Origin: Cordilura impudica
Taxonomy: Eukaryota; Arthropoda; Insecta; Diptera; Scathophagidae
Reading direction: 5' to 3'
DNA length: 64,000 nucleotides
NCBI GenBank assembly: GCA_963682025.1
Contig: OY821518.1
Coordinates: 236,012,152 to 236,076,151, forward strand
Below, piece after piece: positions 22,741-32,837 of the stretch (position 1 is the stretch's first letter; the number at the start of each line of letters is the position of its first letter). Under the pieces are notes generated by a model. It made no database searches and was not told where the DNA came from. It worked only from the letters and a program-made list of their open reading frames with translations. The position numbers were made by a program, and so were the translations under genes.

Positions 22741-22776
22741 TAAGAAAGATACTTTAAAGTTATTTATTAAGAAAGA
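22238..22776. repeat. AAGAAAAGGTACTTTTTT array, middle part
   Basis: Continuation of the array at 11150-12304, more degenerate, with the (TTA)n run at 22664-22740 inside it. Confidence 0.8.
22664..22740. repeat. (TTA)n microsatellite
   Basis: About 25 uninterrupted ATT/TTA triplets within the larger array. Confidence 0.95.
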
Positions 22777-22787
22777 TACTTTTTGTA

Positions 22788-23456
22788 GGTTAGGTTAGGT
22801 TAGAAATGGTTGCTAATCCAAGGGAAAAGCACACTTTGGGGTCTATTGTGATATAACGGGATGAATAGGTGTTTCCCTCAGTCGCCACCAGTTTGAACTC
22901 CTGTGAAATTTCTACATTTGAGAGATCAGAGAGATCGTGAAGAAACAGCGATCCCAATGTTCGAAGTGTCGTTCTGGAGAGCGCCGGGCAATAGCAATTG
23001 AAGTGTTCTATGCTCTCCACCTCCTCCACATCCATGCAGCTTCGACAGAAGTCATTTGACGAGACCCTGAGGCGTTCAGCGTGTCTCCCTATGAGGCAGT
23101 GCCCAGTGATAACAGCAACTACCGTTTAAATCTCCTCACAGGGTGGTGATAGTAACGTACTAGTACGCTTACGATTCAGAGCCGGCCAGATTTGACTCGT
23201 GATCCTACACGCTGATACATTAGCCCATCTGTTATCCGTTATGCCAGCGGTGCGAAGCCGAAGTTTCAGCTTGCACGATTCCAGAGTTTACCAACACATT
23301 CCAAGTCCGCTGGAACCCATAATGTAGTGCCCTATCTTGCCAGCTCATCGGCTCTACAGTTTCCCGGTATATTTCTGTGCCCAGGGACCCATATGAGTCT
23401 CATATCAAACTGCTTGGCCATCCATTTAAAGAGTTGCGGCAGTTAAGGGTGGTTCT
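22788..23456 (-). mobile_element. 5'-truncated LINE with RNase H domain, 11-bp target duplication
   Basis: TACTTTTTGTA occurs at 22777-22787 and 23457-23467, so the 669-bp insert is exactly delimited within the AAGAAAAGGTAC array. On the minus strand it encodes, with breaks, RLIWVPGHRNIPGNCRADEL (end of an RNase H domain), then RSC-type zinc-binding text MDVEEVESIEHFNCYCPAL, a leucine-rich stretch and a terminal KVCFSLGLATISNLT. The 3' end is not poly-A but CTAACCTAACCTAC. The endonuclease and reverse transcriptase are missing because of 5' truncation. The RNase H plus CxxC...H...C tail fits LINE groups such as I, LOA or R1-related; the exact clade is not resolved. Confidence 0.85.
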
Positions 23457-23467
23457 TACTTTTTGTA

Positions 23468-24129
23468 AGAAAAGGTACCTTTTTTAGAAAATAAAAATTT
23501 TATCTTTAAACACTGATATGATATATTTTTAACACATTTTAAACATGGACTAATGATTAAAATTATGTCCAAAAGTTGGAGAAGAAAATGGTCATAGTTT
23601 TATTTAAACTTGAAGACGTATAAGAGAAATTTTTAATGAAATTTTTTTTTTTTATTATTGGTATACAATTTAAACATTTCATTAACAACTAAATGATCTC
23701 AAATGTACCCTAATAAAAATAATTTTATTTTTTTTAAAATCTATACTTAGCGCTTTTTAGCGCTTTCACTTTCAATCAAATTTAGCTCCTTTTAGCGCCT
23801 TTGGGGGTTCTGTTTTGTTCTTTTTGCTTAGAAAAAGTTGGCATCGCTGCGTTGGCGTATCAAAATGCTATTTACCACTGAATGCTTTTGTACTCGCATA
23901 TATGATAATATTTTCAGAAACTTGAATCATAAAATTATAAAAGTCAAATGATCCCAAAAAGGTATTGAATATGGGCAACAAAACATAATGTTCATAATAT
24001 CAGTTGTTTGTTGACACTCTCAACATATGGTCGTGTTATTAAAAATTCAACTTTTCTCACGTGTTAAATTAAACAAACAATTAATTTTTTTATTTCAATT
24101 ATTTGCAATAATTAAAAAAATAAATTTAA
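23468..24129. other. array remnant and unannotated AT-rich DNA
   Basis: The first ~30 bp continue the AAGAAAAGGTAC array. After that no gene is seen. A GCGCTTTTTAGCGC-type cluster at 23750-23800 is the only notable feature. Confidence 0.6.
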
Positions 24130-24157
24130 AGTTCCCAAACCTCTAGAAAATAACAGA

Positions 24158-24928
24158 TTGCAAGTACTATCTGACATGGATGACGACACCAGCGAAGAAG
24201 AAGGTGAAGTAAGTGGAGATACAAACAATATTCCTCCAATTATTGTTGATAGTGGTCATAAGTTCACTGATATCATAAAGATATTGGGCTCGAACTCCAA
24301 GTATAAGAGAATGTCGGTAGCTACAAAAGTGATGCCAAACACTTTGATTGACTTCAATGAAGCTTTAAAAAAACTTAAACACGAAGAAATTAAATTCTTT
24401 ACGCATCTAGTTAAAGACAACAAGAAATTTAAACTTATGCTTTTTGGTCTACCACAATTTGAACTAAAAACGATTCTTGAGGAGTTCAAAAATACGTACA
24501 ATATAGAACCAACAAACATAAATGAAACTAAAACCACACGATCCACATCTGACGATGCTTTGTATATGCTAGAATTTAACAGAAGTCAGATTTCTAAAAG
24601 AGAAGTATTTAATATAAAATGCTTTTATGGTATAGTGGTCCACTGGAGAAATCCCCGGCGTCGTGCAAGAGGACCGACACAGGTTTCAAAATGTGCGTTA
24701 TATGGCCATGGCTCATCAAATTGTTTTAGAAAAAATGTATGTCTAGGTTGTGGAGGTCCACATGACTATTCATGTTGCCAGTTAAATAAAGTTGCAAGTG
24801 ACGGCCCTGTGATATATAAATGTTTTAATTGTATTAAGAATAACTTGAAAAATGTTAATCATCGAGCAGATGACATAAACTGTCCATCGCGCCGCGAGTA
24901 CCTAGAAATACGACAAAGAGTTTCCTGA
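24158..24928 (+). CDS. ORF1 (gag-like nucleic acid-binding protein) of Jockey-clade LINE
   Basis: The open frame of 256 residues starts at ATG 24158 or at the in-frame ATG 24176 (MDDDTSEEEGEVSG). The acidic N terminus is followed by a middle domain, and a C-terminal cysteine-rich part holds a degenerate first knuckle (KCALYGHGSSNC, lacking one Cys) and an intact CLGCGGPHDYSC type second knuckle at about residues 197-208. Jockey ORF1 proteins coat the element RNA. It ends at TGA 24926-24928. The protein is probably shortened at the C terminus relative to relatives, since Cys-rich ORF1s usually have a third knuckle. Frame-changed protein-like sequence runs on to about 25260. Confidence 0.75.
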   Translation: MQVLSDMDDDTSEEEGEVSGDTNNIPPIIVDSGHKFTDIIKILGSNSKYKRMSVATKVMPNTLIDFNEALKKLKHEEIKFFTHLVKDNKKFKLMLFGLPQFELKTILEEFKNTYNIEPTNINETKTTRSTSDDALYMLEFNRSQISKREVFNIKCFYGIVVHWRNPRRRARGPTQVSKCALYGHGSSNCFRKNVCLGCGGPHDYSCCQLNKVASDGPVIYKCFNCIKNNLKNVNHRADDINCPSRREYLEIRQRVS

Positions 24929-25279
24929 AAACAACACATTCGTAAAATGTCACAACATTCGGAACCTGATCTTTCACCTGGGATGACGATATCCCAAATA
25001 ACCGTGATATATCTTCAACTAATAAGGTACGTATTTTTCCTCGCACCGATGAAATTCCATCAAGTAGTAGAGCACATAACGCTCTCAATAAAGTTTCCTA
25101 CGCAGCAAAAGCTAAAGCAGCTCAAATAATAGATCATGATAACGATGATCTCTCTAATGAAAAGCTATTAGAAATTTTCTTTGATGCAGTCGATGCTCTA
25201 GAAAAATGTAAAAACAAATATGACAAGCTGCGAGTACTTGGAAATATGCTTAAACATGTCATATAAAGAAACAACAATG

Positions 25280-27852
25280 TATAGAATCAATGTTATGCTT
25301 TGGAATGCCCAAGGCATAACTAATCCAACAGCTATATATCAATTGGAACACTTTTTAAATGAAAAAAAAGTCGATGTAGTTTTTATTAATGAAACTTTTT
25401 TAAAACAAAAACACAAATTCAAATTGCTTAATTATAAAATCTACCGTCAAGATCGATTAACCCATGGAGGAGGTGTATTAATAGCGATTAAAAATACAAT
25501 TCCACACCAATATATATCAATAATGTCAACAACAATTATTGAAAATGTTTCCATTGTAATAAATATTAATAACCGGCCAATTAGATTTACAGCTGCATAC
25601 TGCCCACGATACACTAACAGCTTCATTGAAGATTTAAACAAAATCAACACAACAACGTCTGCATTCTTTGTTTTCGGCGATTTTAACGCTCACCATACTA
25701 GTTGGAACTGCCAAGGAAACAACACTGCTGGTAGAAAACTATATAACCATCAAATGTATTCCAATTATTACATCCACTCGTCCAACACCTCTACTCGATT
25801 TGGGCAGCGTTCAACACCCACACAAGCATCAGTTATTGACCTTACAAACTCGAACTTAAATATTTCGGCAATAAAAACTCATCCAGGTATGTTAAACTCT
25901 GATCACGTTCCAGTTACATGTCAAATTTATGGTTCCATTATTGAAAGAAAAATACTTATTCCACTGTATCAGATAGCAAATTGGAATGAAATCAATCAAT
26001 GGGTAGACCAAGAGATTCGAAGAAATAATTTACTATTTGCAATTATAACCGAGTCAAACATTGAACAAATTATAAATAAAATTACTCACATAATCCAAGA
26101 GGCTTCCAAAAGAATTCCAGTTAAGGAGAAACAAATTTGGCAGAAAAAAATTTCTCAATTAACTTTATAATTGGCCAAAAAAAAAAGGTTTGTACGTAAA
26201 TTACAAAGAGCAACCAACATTTCGGAGAGACATTACTTATCATCTGTTGTTAATCAGCTGAATATTTTAATCAAATTTAACGTATGAAATGACAGAAATG
26301 ACAACTGGAATAGTTTTATTAAAAAATTGTCACCTGGCAACAAAAAGTTCTGGCAGCTGAACAGAGCAATAACAGGGAATAAAGCAACTGTAGAAAATTT
26401 GACAATAGATGGCGCTGATGTATTCAATAATGAAAGAAAGGCAAATATTATAGCGGATGTTTTTGAAAATTCACACCAAATAACTTATAATCAACCATCG
26501 ACAGTTGAACGTATGGTCTCGAAACACATTCAATGGTTAGACTTACAATCTGTGCCTACCAATGTAACTGATATGTTGACAACCGTGGACGAAGTAAAAT
26601 TTTTAATTTTTAAGCAAAAAAATTCAAAAGCACCTGGTATAGATGGAATAAAACCAATAGTTTTAAAACGGATGTCAAATGCATTTTTCAATTTTGTTAC
26701 AAAAATTTTCAATTGGTGCTTAAAAAACTGTTATTTCCCGAAGCAATTCAAAATTGCCAAGGTAATACCAATACTTAAACCAGGAAAAGATAAAAAATCA
26801 CCCAAAAGCTATCGTCCCATAAGTATGTTGAATGGTTTAGACAAATTTTTTGAAAAAATCATACTAACGCGACTAAATGAATTAACAGAACAAAACAATA
26901 TTTTGAGTAATGAGCAGTTTGGTTTTAGAAGAGAACATTCAACGATACATCAGGTGAAGAGAATTGTAAATTTAATAAATAGCAACAAAAATCAACGTAA
27001 AAGCACAGGAATAGCTTTTCTTGATATTGAGAAAGCTTTCGACTCCATATGGCACAATGGAATTATTTTTAAGCTCAATAAATTTGGTTATAAAAAGTTT
27101 TTTATCGGACAGATACTTTGCAGTCAATTTGGATAACGAAAAATCTACATAAAGGAGTTCCGCAGGAGTTCCGCAAGGATCAATCTTATCACCAACGCTG
27201 TACTCTATATATAGTTCAGACTTTAAAGCCCTAAGAAACCAAACAGCGGCCTTCTATGCAGATGACACCGCATTAATAACGAGTGGAAAACTTTCAAATG
27301 CAATAGTGAAGAACATGAAAAAATCTTTAAGCCATGCTGAAAAATACTTCAACAAATGGATAATAAAGCTATTATTTCCCGTTTAACAAGTCACCAAAAA
27401 GAATTCCGCAAATAACACTTTGTATGCAAGGGACTGAAATTCCAATACTTGATTCAGTCAAATATTTGGGAGTTGTTTTCGATAAAAAACTAACATTCAA
27501 AAATCATGTCACACAAGCGGGTGATAAGGCATTAAAGTGCGGAAGAGCGCTTTTCCCTCTGCTTAACCGAAAATCTAAACTAAATTGCAAAAATAAGCTG
27601 TTATTATATAATATGTGTATACGACCAATAATGACATATGGCTGCCAGGTATGGTCAACGAGATGTGCCAACACTTATCTTAAAAAGCTACAAATTATCC
27701 AAAATAAAAACTTGAAGATTATATACAACCTGCCTAGAAGATACTCAACTGCACTGCTACACAGAAATTCTAAACAAGATCTGTTTAAAACTGTCATTAG
27801 TAAAATAACAACCAGATTCGAAGACATAAACAGGTCTTCAATTTTGATTTAA
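25280..27852 (+). pseudogene. ORF2 (endonuclease/reverse transcriptase) of Jockey-clade LINE
   Basis: ATG 25280 (MYRINVMLWNAQGI) begins an AP-type endonuclease: FINETF, FGDFNAHHTSWNC near 25675, and SDHVPV near 25900. A stop occurs at 26168. The next frame, 26327-27136, has reverse transcriptase blocks KAPGIDGI, SYRPISMLNGLDKFFEKI, FGFRREHSTIHQV and FLDIEKAFDSIWH. A short duplication of GGAGTTCCGCA at 27150-27175 disrupts the next block (GVPQ). AAFYADDTALITSG, the FYADD catalytic box, lies near 27250. The last frame, 27424-27852, carries YLGVVFDKKLTFKNHV and PIMTYGCQVWS, the usual C-terminal part. The endonuclease nicks target DNA and RT copies RNA onto it. At least three frame breaks. Confidence 0.88.
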
Positions 27853-28104
27853 TAAGAAATTTGTAAAATTAACTTTTTCTGTAACTTCTGAATAGAAGAT
27901 GCAAGAAGGGGTTAAAGACAGAATTTCTTAGAAAACTTAAATGTTTTTTTCCCTATCTTTTTTACCTACATGTAAATATTTCCAAATGTTTTTTCACTTA
28001 TTAAAAAAAGTAAATTATTTGTTGCAATACTTTTAGTAAAATCTCAAACACTGTAGATATTAAATATATGTATAAATTATTTTAATTGTAATGATGATAG
28101 TTTT

Positions 28105-28137
<33 letters not shown>

Positions 28138-28170
28138 AATATTAAATGAACGTGAATGAATCACGGATGT

Positions 28171-28213
<43 letters not shown>

Positions 28214-28647
28214 ATGCATTGGTGGTCAGCTATTTCGGGACAAGTTTTTGTTGTATATTGAGGGAAATTTTTCAACCAATTTATAAATCGTTTATAAAAA
28301 CTAACGCACAAATTAAAGTCTTCATTCACTTCACTTCACTTTTTGCCTGGACATTTTAATTAAAAAAAACTTCTTACAAAATAAAATAAATTATTTCTAA
28401 AAGATTTTAAAGCTAATATATCGTTGGAAAACATTTGGATTTAATGATTGCCCTGCATCTTCTCAGAAGGCCTTCAACTAATTTGCGACATCTTTCAACA
28501 GGAATATGTATTATTCCACATATTTTCAACATTTCGAAATAACTAATGTGCATTCCTGTTGTTTTTCTTCTCCAAAGCCATTTTTCGTTGTCCTGTATAC
28601 AAATATTATTTTCGGACATGTTTTGAACTGCATAAGGCTTCATTGTA

Positions 28648-29522
28648 AAGGGTGATCCATTTCGAGGTTCCCTACTTTTTTAAAGAAAAAAACACAGAAA
28701 GTTCGAATTTAATGGGGAATGTTTATTATCATTTGAAAGAACATTCTTTGGCATTTATTTTTTTGAAGATTATGTCTATCAAATGTTGGCCGCGGCTACG
28801 TCTCAGATGGTCCATCCGTTGAGTCCAATTTTTGAGCAAATTCGAGCATTTCGACTGGTAACTGGCGAATGACACGCGTGATGTTTTGCTCCAAGGCCTG
28901 ACTTTACATATCCCAACAGGAAAAAGTCTAACGGTGTGATATCAGACGATCTTGGTGGCCAATCGACCGTCCCAAAACGTGAAATTATCTGCTCACCGAA
29001 GTGTTCTCTCAATAAATCCATTGATTGATGCGCTGTGTGGGAAGTGACGCCGTCTTGTTGAAACAAAATGTCGCCGAGATCACGAGCTTCAATTTCAGGC
29101 ATCATACGTCAGTCCGAGTTGCTGCGAACGGCGCCGAATCGACTCTCCACGGTTTTCGTGTACAGTCTCAGCTACGGCCGCTATATTTTCTTCACTGCGT
29201 GCTGGGCATGGTCTATTCGGTCGAATATTATCCAATAATGAATGCTGGGTCTCAAGATGGGTGATGATGTTGCGAATAGTACGCTCAGTAGGCCGATTAT
29301 GTTGACCGTAAGTTGAGCGAAGTGCACGAAACACATTCTTCACAGAACGTGAATTTTCGTAAAAAGTTGAACGATTTGTAAACGTTGTTCAGGCGTAAGT
29401 CTATCCATGATGAAATGCCAAACAATACTAAACAAAAATAACATGACAGCATGACACGACTCACACGTGATCTGTCAAAAAAAAAGGCTATTGAAAAAAG
29501 TATCTCTACTTGGATCACCCGG
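28648..29522 (-). mobile_element. rosa-type (DD41D) mariner, internally deleted
   Basis: Bounded by TA (28646-28647 and 29523-29524). The ends are GGGTGATCCA-type inverted repeats of roughly 28 bp (left AAGGGTGATCCATTTCGAGG; right complement CCGGGTGATCCAAGTAGAGA). The 875-bp element carries transposase N- and C-terminal parts on the minus strand and has lost the middle. It sits inside the Tc1-A coding region. Confidence 0.88.
28803..29410 (-). pseudogene. DD41D mariner transposase, internally deleted
   Basis: The N-terminal part starts near 29408 (MDRL; the next residues are frame-broken) and gives FRALRSTYGQHNRPTERTIR, then SEENIAAVAETVHENRGESI, a helix-turn-helix pair, ending LGLTYDA. It is joined directly to the C-terminal part MPEIEARDLGDILFQQDGVT at 29105. 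The first catalytic Asp region is missing (about 350 bp deleted). The second Asp is in QQDG. The Asp in TPLDFF lies 41 residues later, the spacing that defines DD41D/rosa-type elements. It could only be moved by a partner enzyme. Another fragment of this type is at 46610-47075. Confidence 0.83.
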
Positions 29523-29762
29523 TATTAGATAATATGCTTTTGTACAAGTTTTGGTCCATATGTTCATTTATGCGACAAATGGGACCAATGCCGTACCATG
29601 ATAATGCCAACCAAACCATAATGTTGCCTCCTCTATGCTTTGTAGTTTTTAAAGTATAACGAGAGTTGAGTTCTTGCTTTGGTGAACGCCGCACATGCTC
29701 TTTGCCATCCCAACCGAATAAATTAAATTTAGATTCGTCCAGAGTATTTTTAAATTCTTTCT

Positions 29763-30300
29763 TTTAACTCATACTCTCTGTCTGTCTGTCTGTCTGTCTA
29801 TCGTGGGGCAACCCCATTCCCCCTTATCCAATTGATCTGAAACTTGTCCCATAGTCTTGTTGTGGAAAAAGATTAATTTTGGGGTAGTCACGCACAGTCA
29901 CGCATAGTCAAGCACAGTCACGAAGTGATCTAAATGTCATTTCCCCTCATCCAATCTATCTGAAACTTGGTCCATACACTTGCTGTGAAAAAAAGATTAA
30001 TTTTGGGGTAATCACGCACAGTCACGCATAGTCAAGCACAGTCACGGAGAGACTTAAAAAGGATTTCGCCTCATCCAATCAATGTGAGACTTGGTCGGTA
30101 TACTTGTTGTGAAAAAAGATTAACTTTGACATGGTCACGCACAGTCACGCATAGTCACGCACAGTCACGGAGAGATTAAATCCTCACTTCCCCTCATCCT
30201 CACTTGTTGTGGCCAAAGATTAATTTTAAGATAGTCACACACAGTCACGCACAGTCACGGAGATATTCAAAACTCATGTGCATAAGGAAAGAAAGAGTTT
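29763..30300. repeat. tandem repeat block inside Tc1-A
   Basis: Four units of about 110-125 bp, each holding CCCCTYATCCAATY, TTGGTCC, TTGTTGTG-AAAAAGATTAA and TCACGCACAGTCACGCATAGTCA with the 10-mer TCACGCACAG repeated within the unit. A (CTGT)n run starts the block at 29781-29800. It breaks the Tc1-A reading frame just upstream of the first catalytic Asp. It is not part of Tc1 and has no coding potential. Confidence 0.8.
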
Positions 30301-30867
30301 TAATAAAAACGTTGTTTTTATGGGTTAGATTATGTTTTCCAAAATTTCAGCGGTTTCTCTAGGTGTTCTTTTGCAAAATGAATTCGACGATTTAAGTTTC
30401 TTTTGGATACATGTGGTTTTCTTCTGGCAATGCATCCTCGCAAACCATTTTACTGGAGTCGACGACTTATTCCATTCAGAAATTTTTTGGCTCGGTTGAT
30501 CAGACACTTCGCTATTTATTTGTCTCGAGCTTTGCTTGTTTTGCCAATTCATCATTACGATCATTACTCTCGGTTTTCTTTTTTTGTTTTCAATGGTTCG
30601 GTTTTCTCTATAATGCTGAATAGCATTATGTACCACCGTCTTCGAGCAAACAAGTTCCTCTGCCATAACACGAACAGTTTTATTTTCATTTAAGTACTTT
30701 CAAACAATTCTTTTACGGAATCTGGAGTACATTACGTTTGGGGTGGTATTGCTATAATTTGTTTTATCTGTTACTAATTCGAATTTATTAAAAATTTAAC
30801 TGAACTAACCCGAAATTTATAAATATTTTCGCAATAAGCTTGTTGGAAATATTTGTCCCTAACTATA

Positions 30868-32090
30868 CTACATAGAGTGAAAACTCCATGGCCTAACAAT
30901 GAAAAACCAGTTTTTTTTTTGGATTTGAAAACAATTTTATTCTTCAACGTAATCTTCGTTAAGTGAAATGCACTTCTTCTAACGATCCTCTCACATATTG
31001 ATACCCTTAAAAAAATACGATTTGTCAAGCACTTCAAAATAGGCTTTGACATGACTTCTTCATTTGTGGAAAATCTCTTTCCCTGGAGCTATTCAAGTTT
31101 GGGAAAAAGTAATAATCGCTGGCTGCCTGATCTGGAGAATACGGGGGGTGGGGAAGCAATTCGTAATGTAAAAACTTAAATTTTTTTGAAGCCAAAGTAG
31201 ATGAATGCACCGATGCATTGTCATGATGGTACAATATATTTTCTTATTTAAGTGGGGTCGTTTTTCTTCATACAATCTGTCCAATAACTCAACATGGTAC
31301 TTGGCAGTTATTGTTTTTCCCATCACCGGGTAGTCCATAAATATTATATCACGTGCAACCACCTTTCCAGCCGATAGTTGAGTCTTTGGCCGCTTTGGTC
31401 GTATTGGCATTCGCACGCTTGCAACCACTCCGCAGCCTGTCTATTGGTCTCCAGTGTGTGATAATGAATCCACGTCTCATCCATTGTTATAAATCGACGT
31501 AAAAATTCTGTTGAATTTACTTCAAATATCTCCAAAGCATACTTTGAATCATGAACACGTTACAATTTTTGTTCAGCTGTTAAAAATCGCGGTACCCAGC
31601 TAGCAGAAAGCAACTTCACATTTAAATGACTATGTAATATATGTCGAAATCACTTTGTTGATATCTTTATGATGTCAGCAATCTTTCGTCACTTTAATCT
31701 TTGGATCATCCAATACAACCTGTAACTGCCTCATTTGGACGACCAGGACGATCGGCATTATTTCTGCTCGTACGACCACGTTTTGATTAGGAATAACACA
31801 TTTAAACCATTGAATATGACAGCGAAGACACTATAATGTTTATCAATCCATTCTTTGGCTTGGACATTATTTTTTTCCCACCAAAAAACAATGTTTAATC
31901 GAAACTCTTTGCAATCCATTTTTTCGCAAACTTTAAAAGCATCATCATTTTTATAACGGCAACTTTTTTTTCTAATTAGTGAAATGTTATGAAATTTTGA
32001 CACAACTTTTGGCCCTACTAAATAAACAAAAGAAATTGGCACTTGTCACGTCATCTCTATGTGAGGCCACGTACTTTTCACTCGATGTAG
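30868..32090 (-). mobile_element. mariner element (irritans-like), inserted in the Tc1-A terminal repeat
   Basis: 1223 bp between TA dinucleotides (30866-30867 and 32091-32092). The terminal repeats are CTACATAGAGTGAAAACTCC on the left and the complement of CTACATCGAGTGAAAAGTAC on the right, about 28 bp with a shared GGCC at the inner end. It encodes a decayed transposase on the minus strand. Confidence 0.88.
30920..31919 (-). pseudogene. mariner transposase pseudogene
   Basis: ATG at 31919 reads MDCKEFRLNIVFWW-like text with KNNVQAKEWIDKHYSVF, the N-terminal mariner domain. After frame breaks come TMDETWIHYHTLETNRQAAEW (first Asp, near 31480), KVVARDIIFMDYPVMGKTIT, MYHHDNASVHSS (second Asp at HHDNA, near 31220) and PPYSPDQAASDYYFF (near 31130; the third Asp survives, but LAP has become QAA). 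The catalytic aspartates are present in pieces, but the gene has at least four frame breaks and lacks much of the region between 31560 and 31800. The enzyme class inserts at TA. Confidence 0.85.
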
Positions 32091-32105
32091 TATGACCAGA
32101 CAAAA

Positions 32106-32640
32106 AAACCAGAGTTCACAAAAAACACACACTGAATAAAAAACTCGTACATATATGTAAACAAGCATGCCTCATGTGCCGAACACAATCATGACTGTAT
32201 TTCGTTTTAATATTTCGTTACGTACACGAACATGTTTCTATCAGGAGTTCCTTGTTTCGAACAGACATAAACCACGCAGATTCGAGTGTAGCTTTATTTT
32301 AGGTTCATGTTCCTGCACGTGTACTGCTAAAAAAAACAGAACATGTTCTTGAACGCGTATATCTAAAAATTAAAACATCCACTCGCGATCGGAAAAATCT
32401 GATACACCCCTATAGAAGCGAAAACAATTGTCTCAACCAAATGTATTAAAAAAATCTAAAATAATTCATTAGCAGTTTAAAAAAAAAAAAAAAAATTAAA
32501 AAATAATAATAATTAACAAAAAACGAAATTAAATCATAAACAACATATAAAATTTTTTCTATTTTATTACTATCTTTTTATTTAAATTGTTTTTGTATTT
32601 TTATTATAATCTCTTTTTTTTTTTTAATTTTATTATGTTC
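32106..32640 (+). repeat. inverted-repeat family B, copy 2 (one arm)
   Basis: It begins with CACACACTGAATAAAAAACT, continues GTGCCGAACACAATCATGAC, TTCGTTTTAATATTTCGTT, AGATTCGAGTGTAGCTTTAT and AGAACATGTTCTTGAACGCG, the same order as the right arm of copy 1 in reverse, and goes on into the same loop sequence (AACGAAATTAAATCATA). The partner arm is missing here. No gene. Confidence 0.6.
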
Positions 32641-32837
32641 TATATAAATAAAAAATCTTATTTTCGATCTTTATCAATTTAATGATTGAGTCTGAAATTG
32701 TTCAGGCTCAAGATCAACTGTTTTTACTTTAAATAAAGCAAAAGCATTAGGACATTTGTTTCAAAAATTGATCTATATTCTGCACCCTCATCAGTAACCA
32801 AAAGCAGTAGATAGTTTGATTGATAAAAAGTGTTTTC

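Larger units (their letters stand above)
24130..28133 (+). mobile_element. Jockey-clade non-LTR retrotransposon
   Basis: About 4.0 kb in the order ORF1 (nucleic acid-binding), ORF2 (endonuclease, reverse transcriptase), a ~260-bp 3' region, and a poly-A tail at 28110-28133 after AATAA. Endonuclease wording (FGDFNAHHTSWNC, SDHVPV) and RT blocks place it in the Jockey clade (Jockey/F/Doc-like). The 5' end is not delimited. A second A run at 28175-28211 follows 41 bp later and may be part of the same tail region or the end of another insertion. Frameshifts in ORF2 show that the copy is dead. Confidence 0.85.
28411..30693 (-). pseudogene. Tc1-A transposase, split in several pieces
   Basis: The N terminus at 30693-30325 reads AEELVCSKTVVHNAIQHYRE and IENKKRKPR, a paired-type helix-turn-helix with basic hook. 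After the repeat block, 29760-29525 gives DESKFNLFGWDGKEHVRRSP (first catalytic Asp), NIMVWLALSWYGIGPI and MDQNLYKSIL. After the rosa insertion, 28647-28411 gives MKPYAVQNMSENN and QDNEKW. The second Asp of QDND is retained, but the text then jumps to IPVERCRKLVEGLLRRCRAI, so the third acidic residue of the DD34E triad is deleted. The family moves DNA by cut and paste at TA. Clearly dead: internal deletion, insertions, stops. Confidence 0.85.
28217..32098 (-). mobile_element. Tc1-like element (Tc1-A) with three nested insertions
   Basis: The left end begins near 28217 (TTGGTGGTCAGC...GGGACAAG). A matching inverted end, ATTTGTCCC...TGACCA, is found at 30852-30866 and continues at 32091-32098 once the mariner at 30868-32090 is removed. 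The gene reads on the minus strand between them. Insertions are a rosa-type mariner (28648-29522), a tandem-repeat block (about 29763-30300) and the irritans-type mariner. Removing them leaves roughly 1.25 kb, short for a Tc1 element. The terminal repeats are diverged, so the exact outer edges are uncertain. Confidence 0.68.

Noticed and set aside
22788..22802. TTAGG-like telomeric repeats
   Set aside because: Only about three units, located exactly at the 3' end of a LINE with a target duplication; flies lack TTAGG telomeres.
29763..30300. CRISPR-like array
   Set aside because: Units are long, diverged, without constant repeat and unique spacers, and the DNA is eukaryotic.
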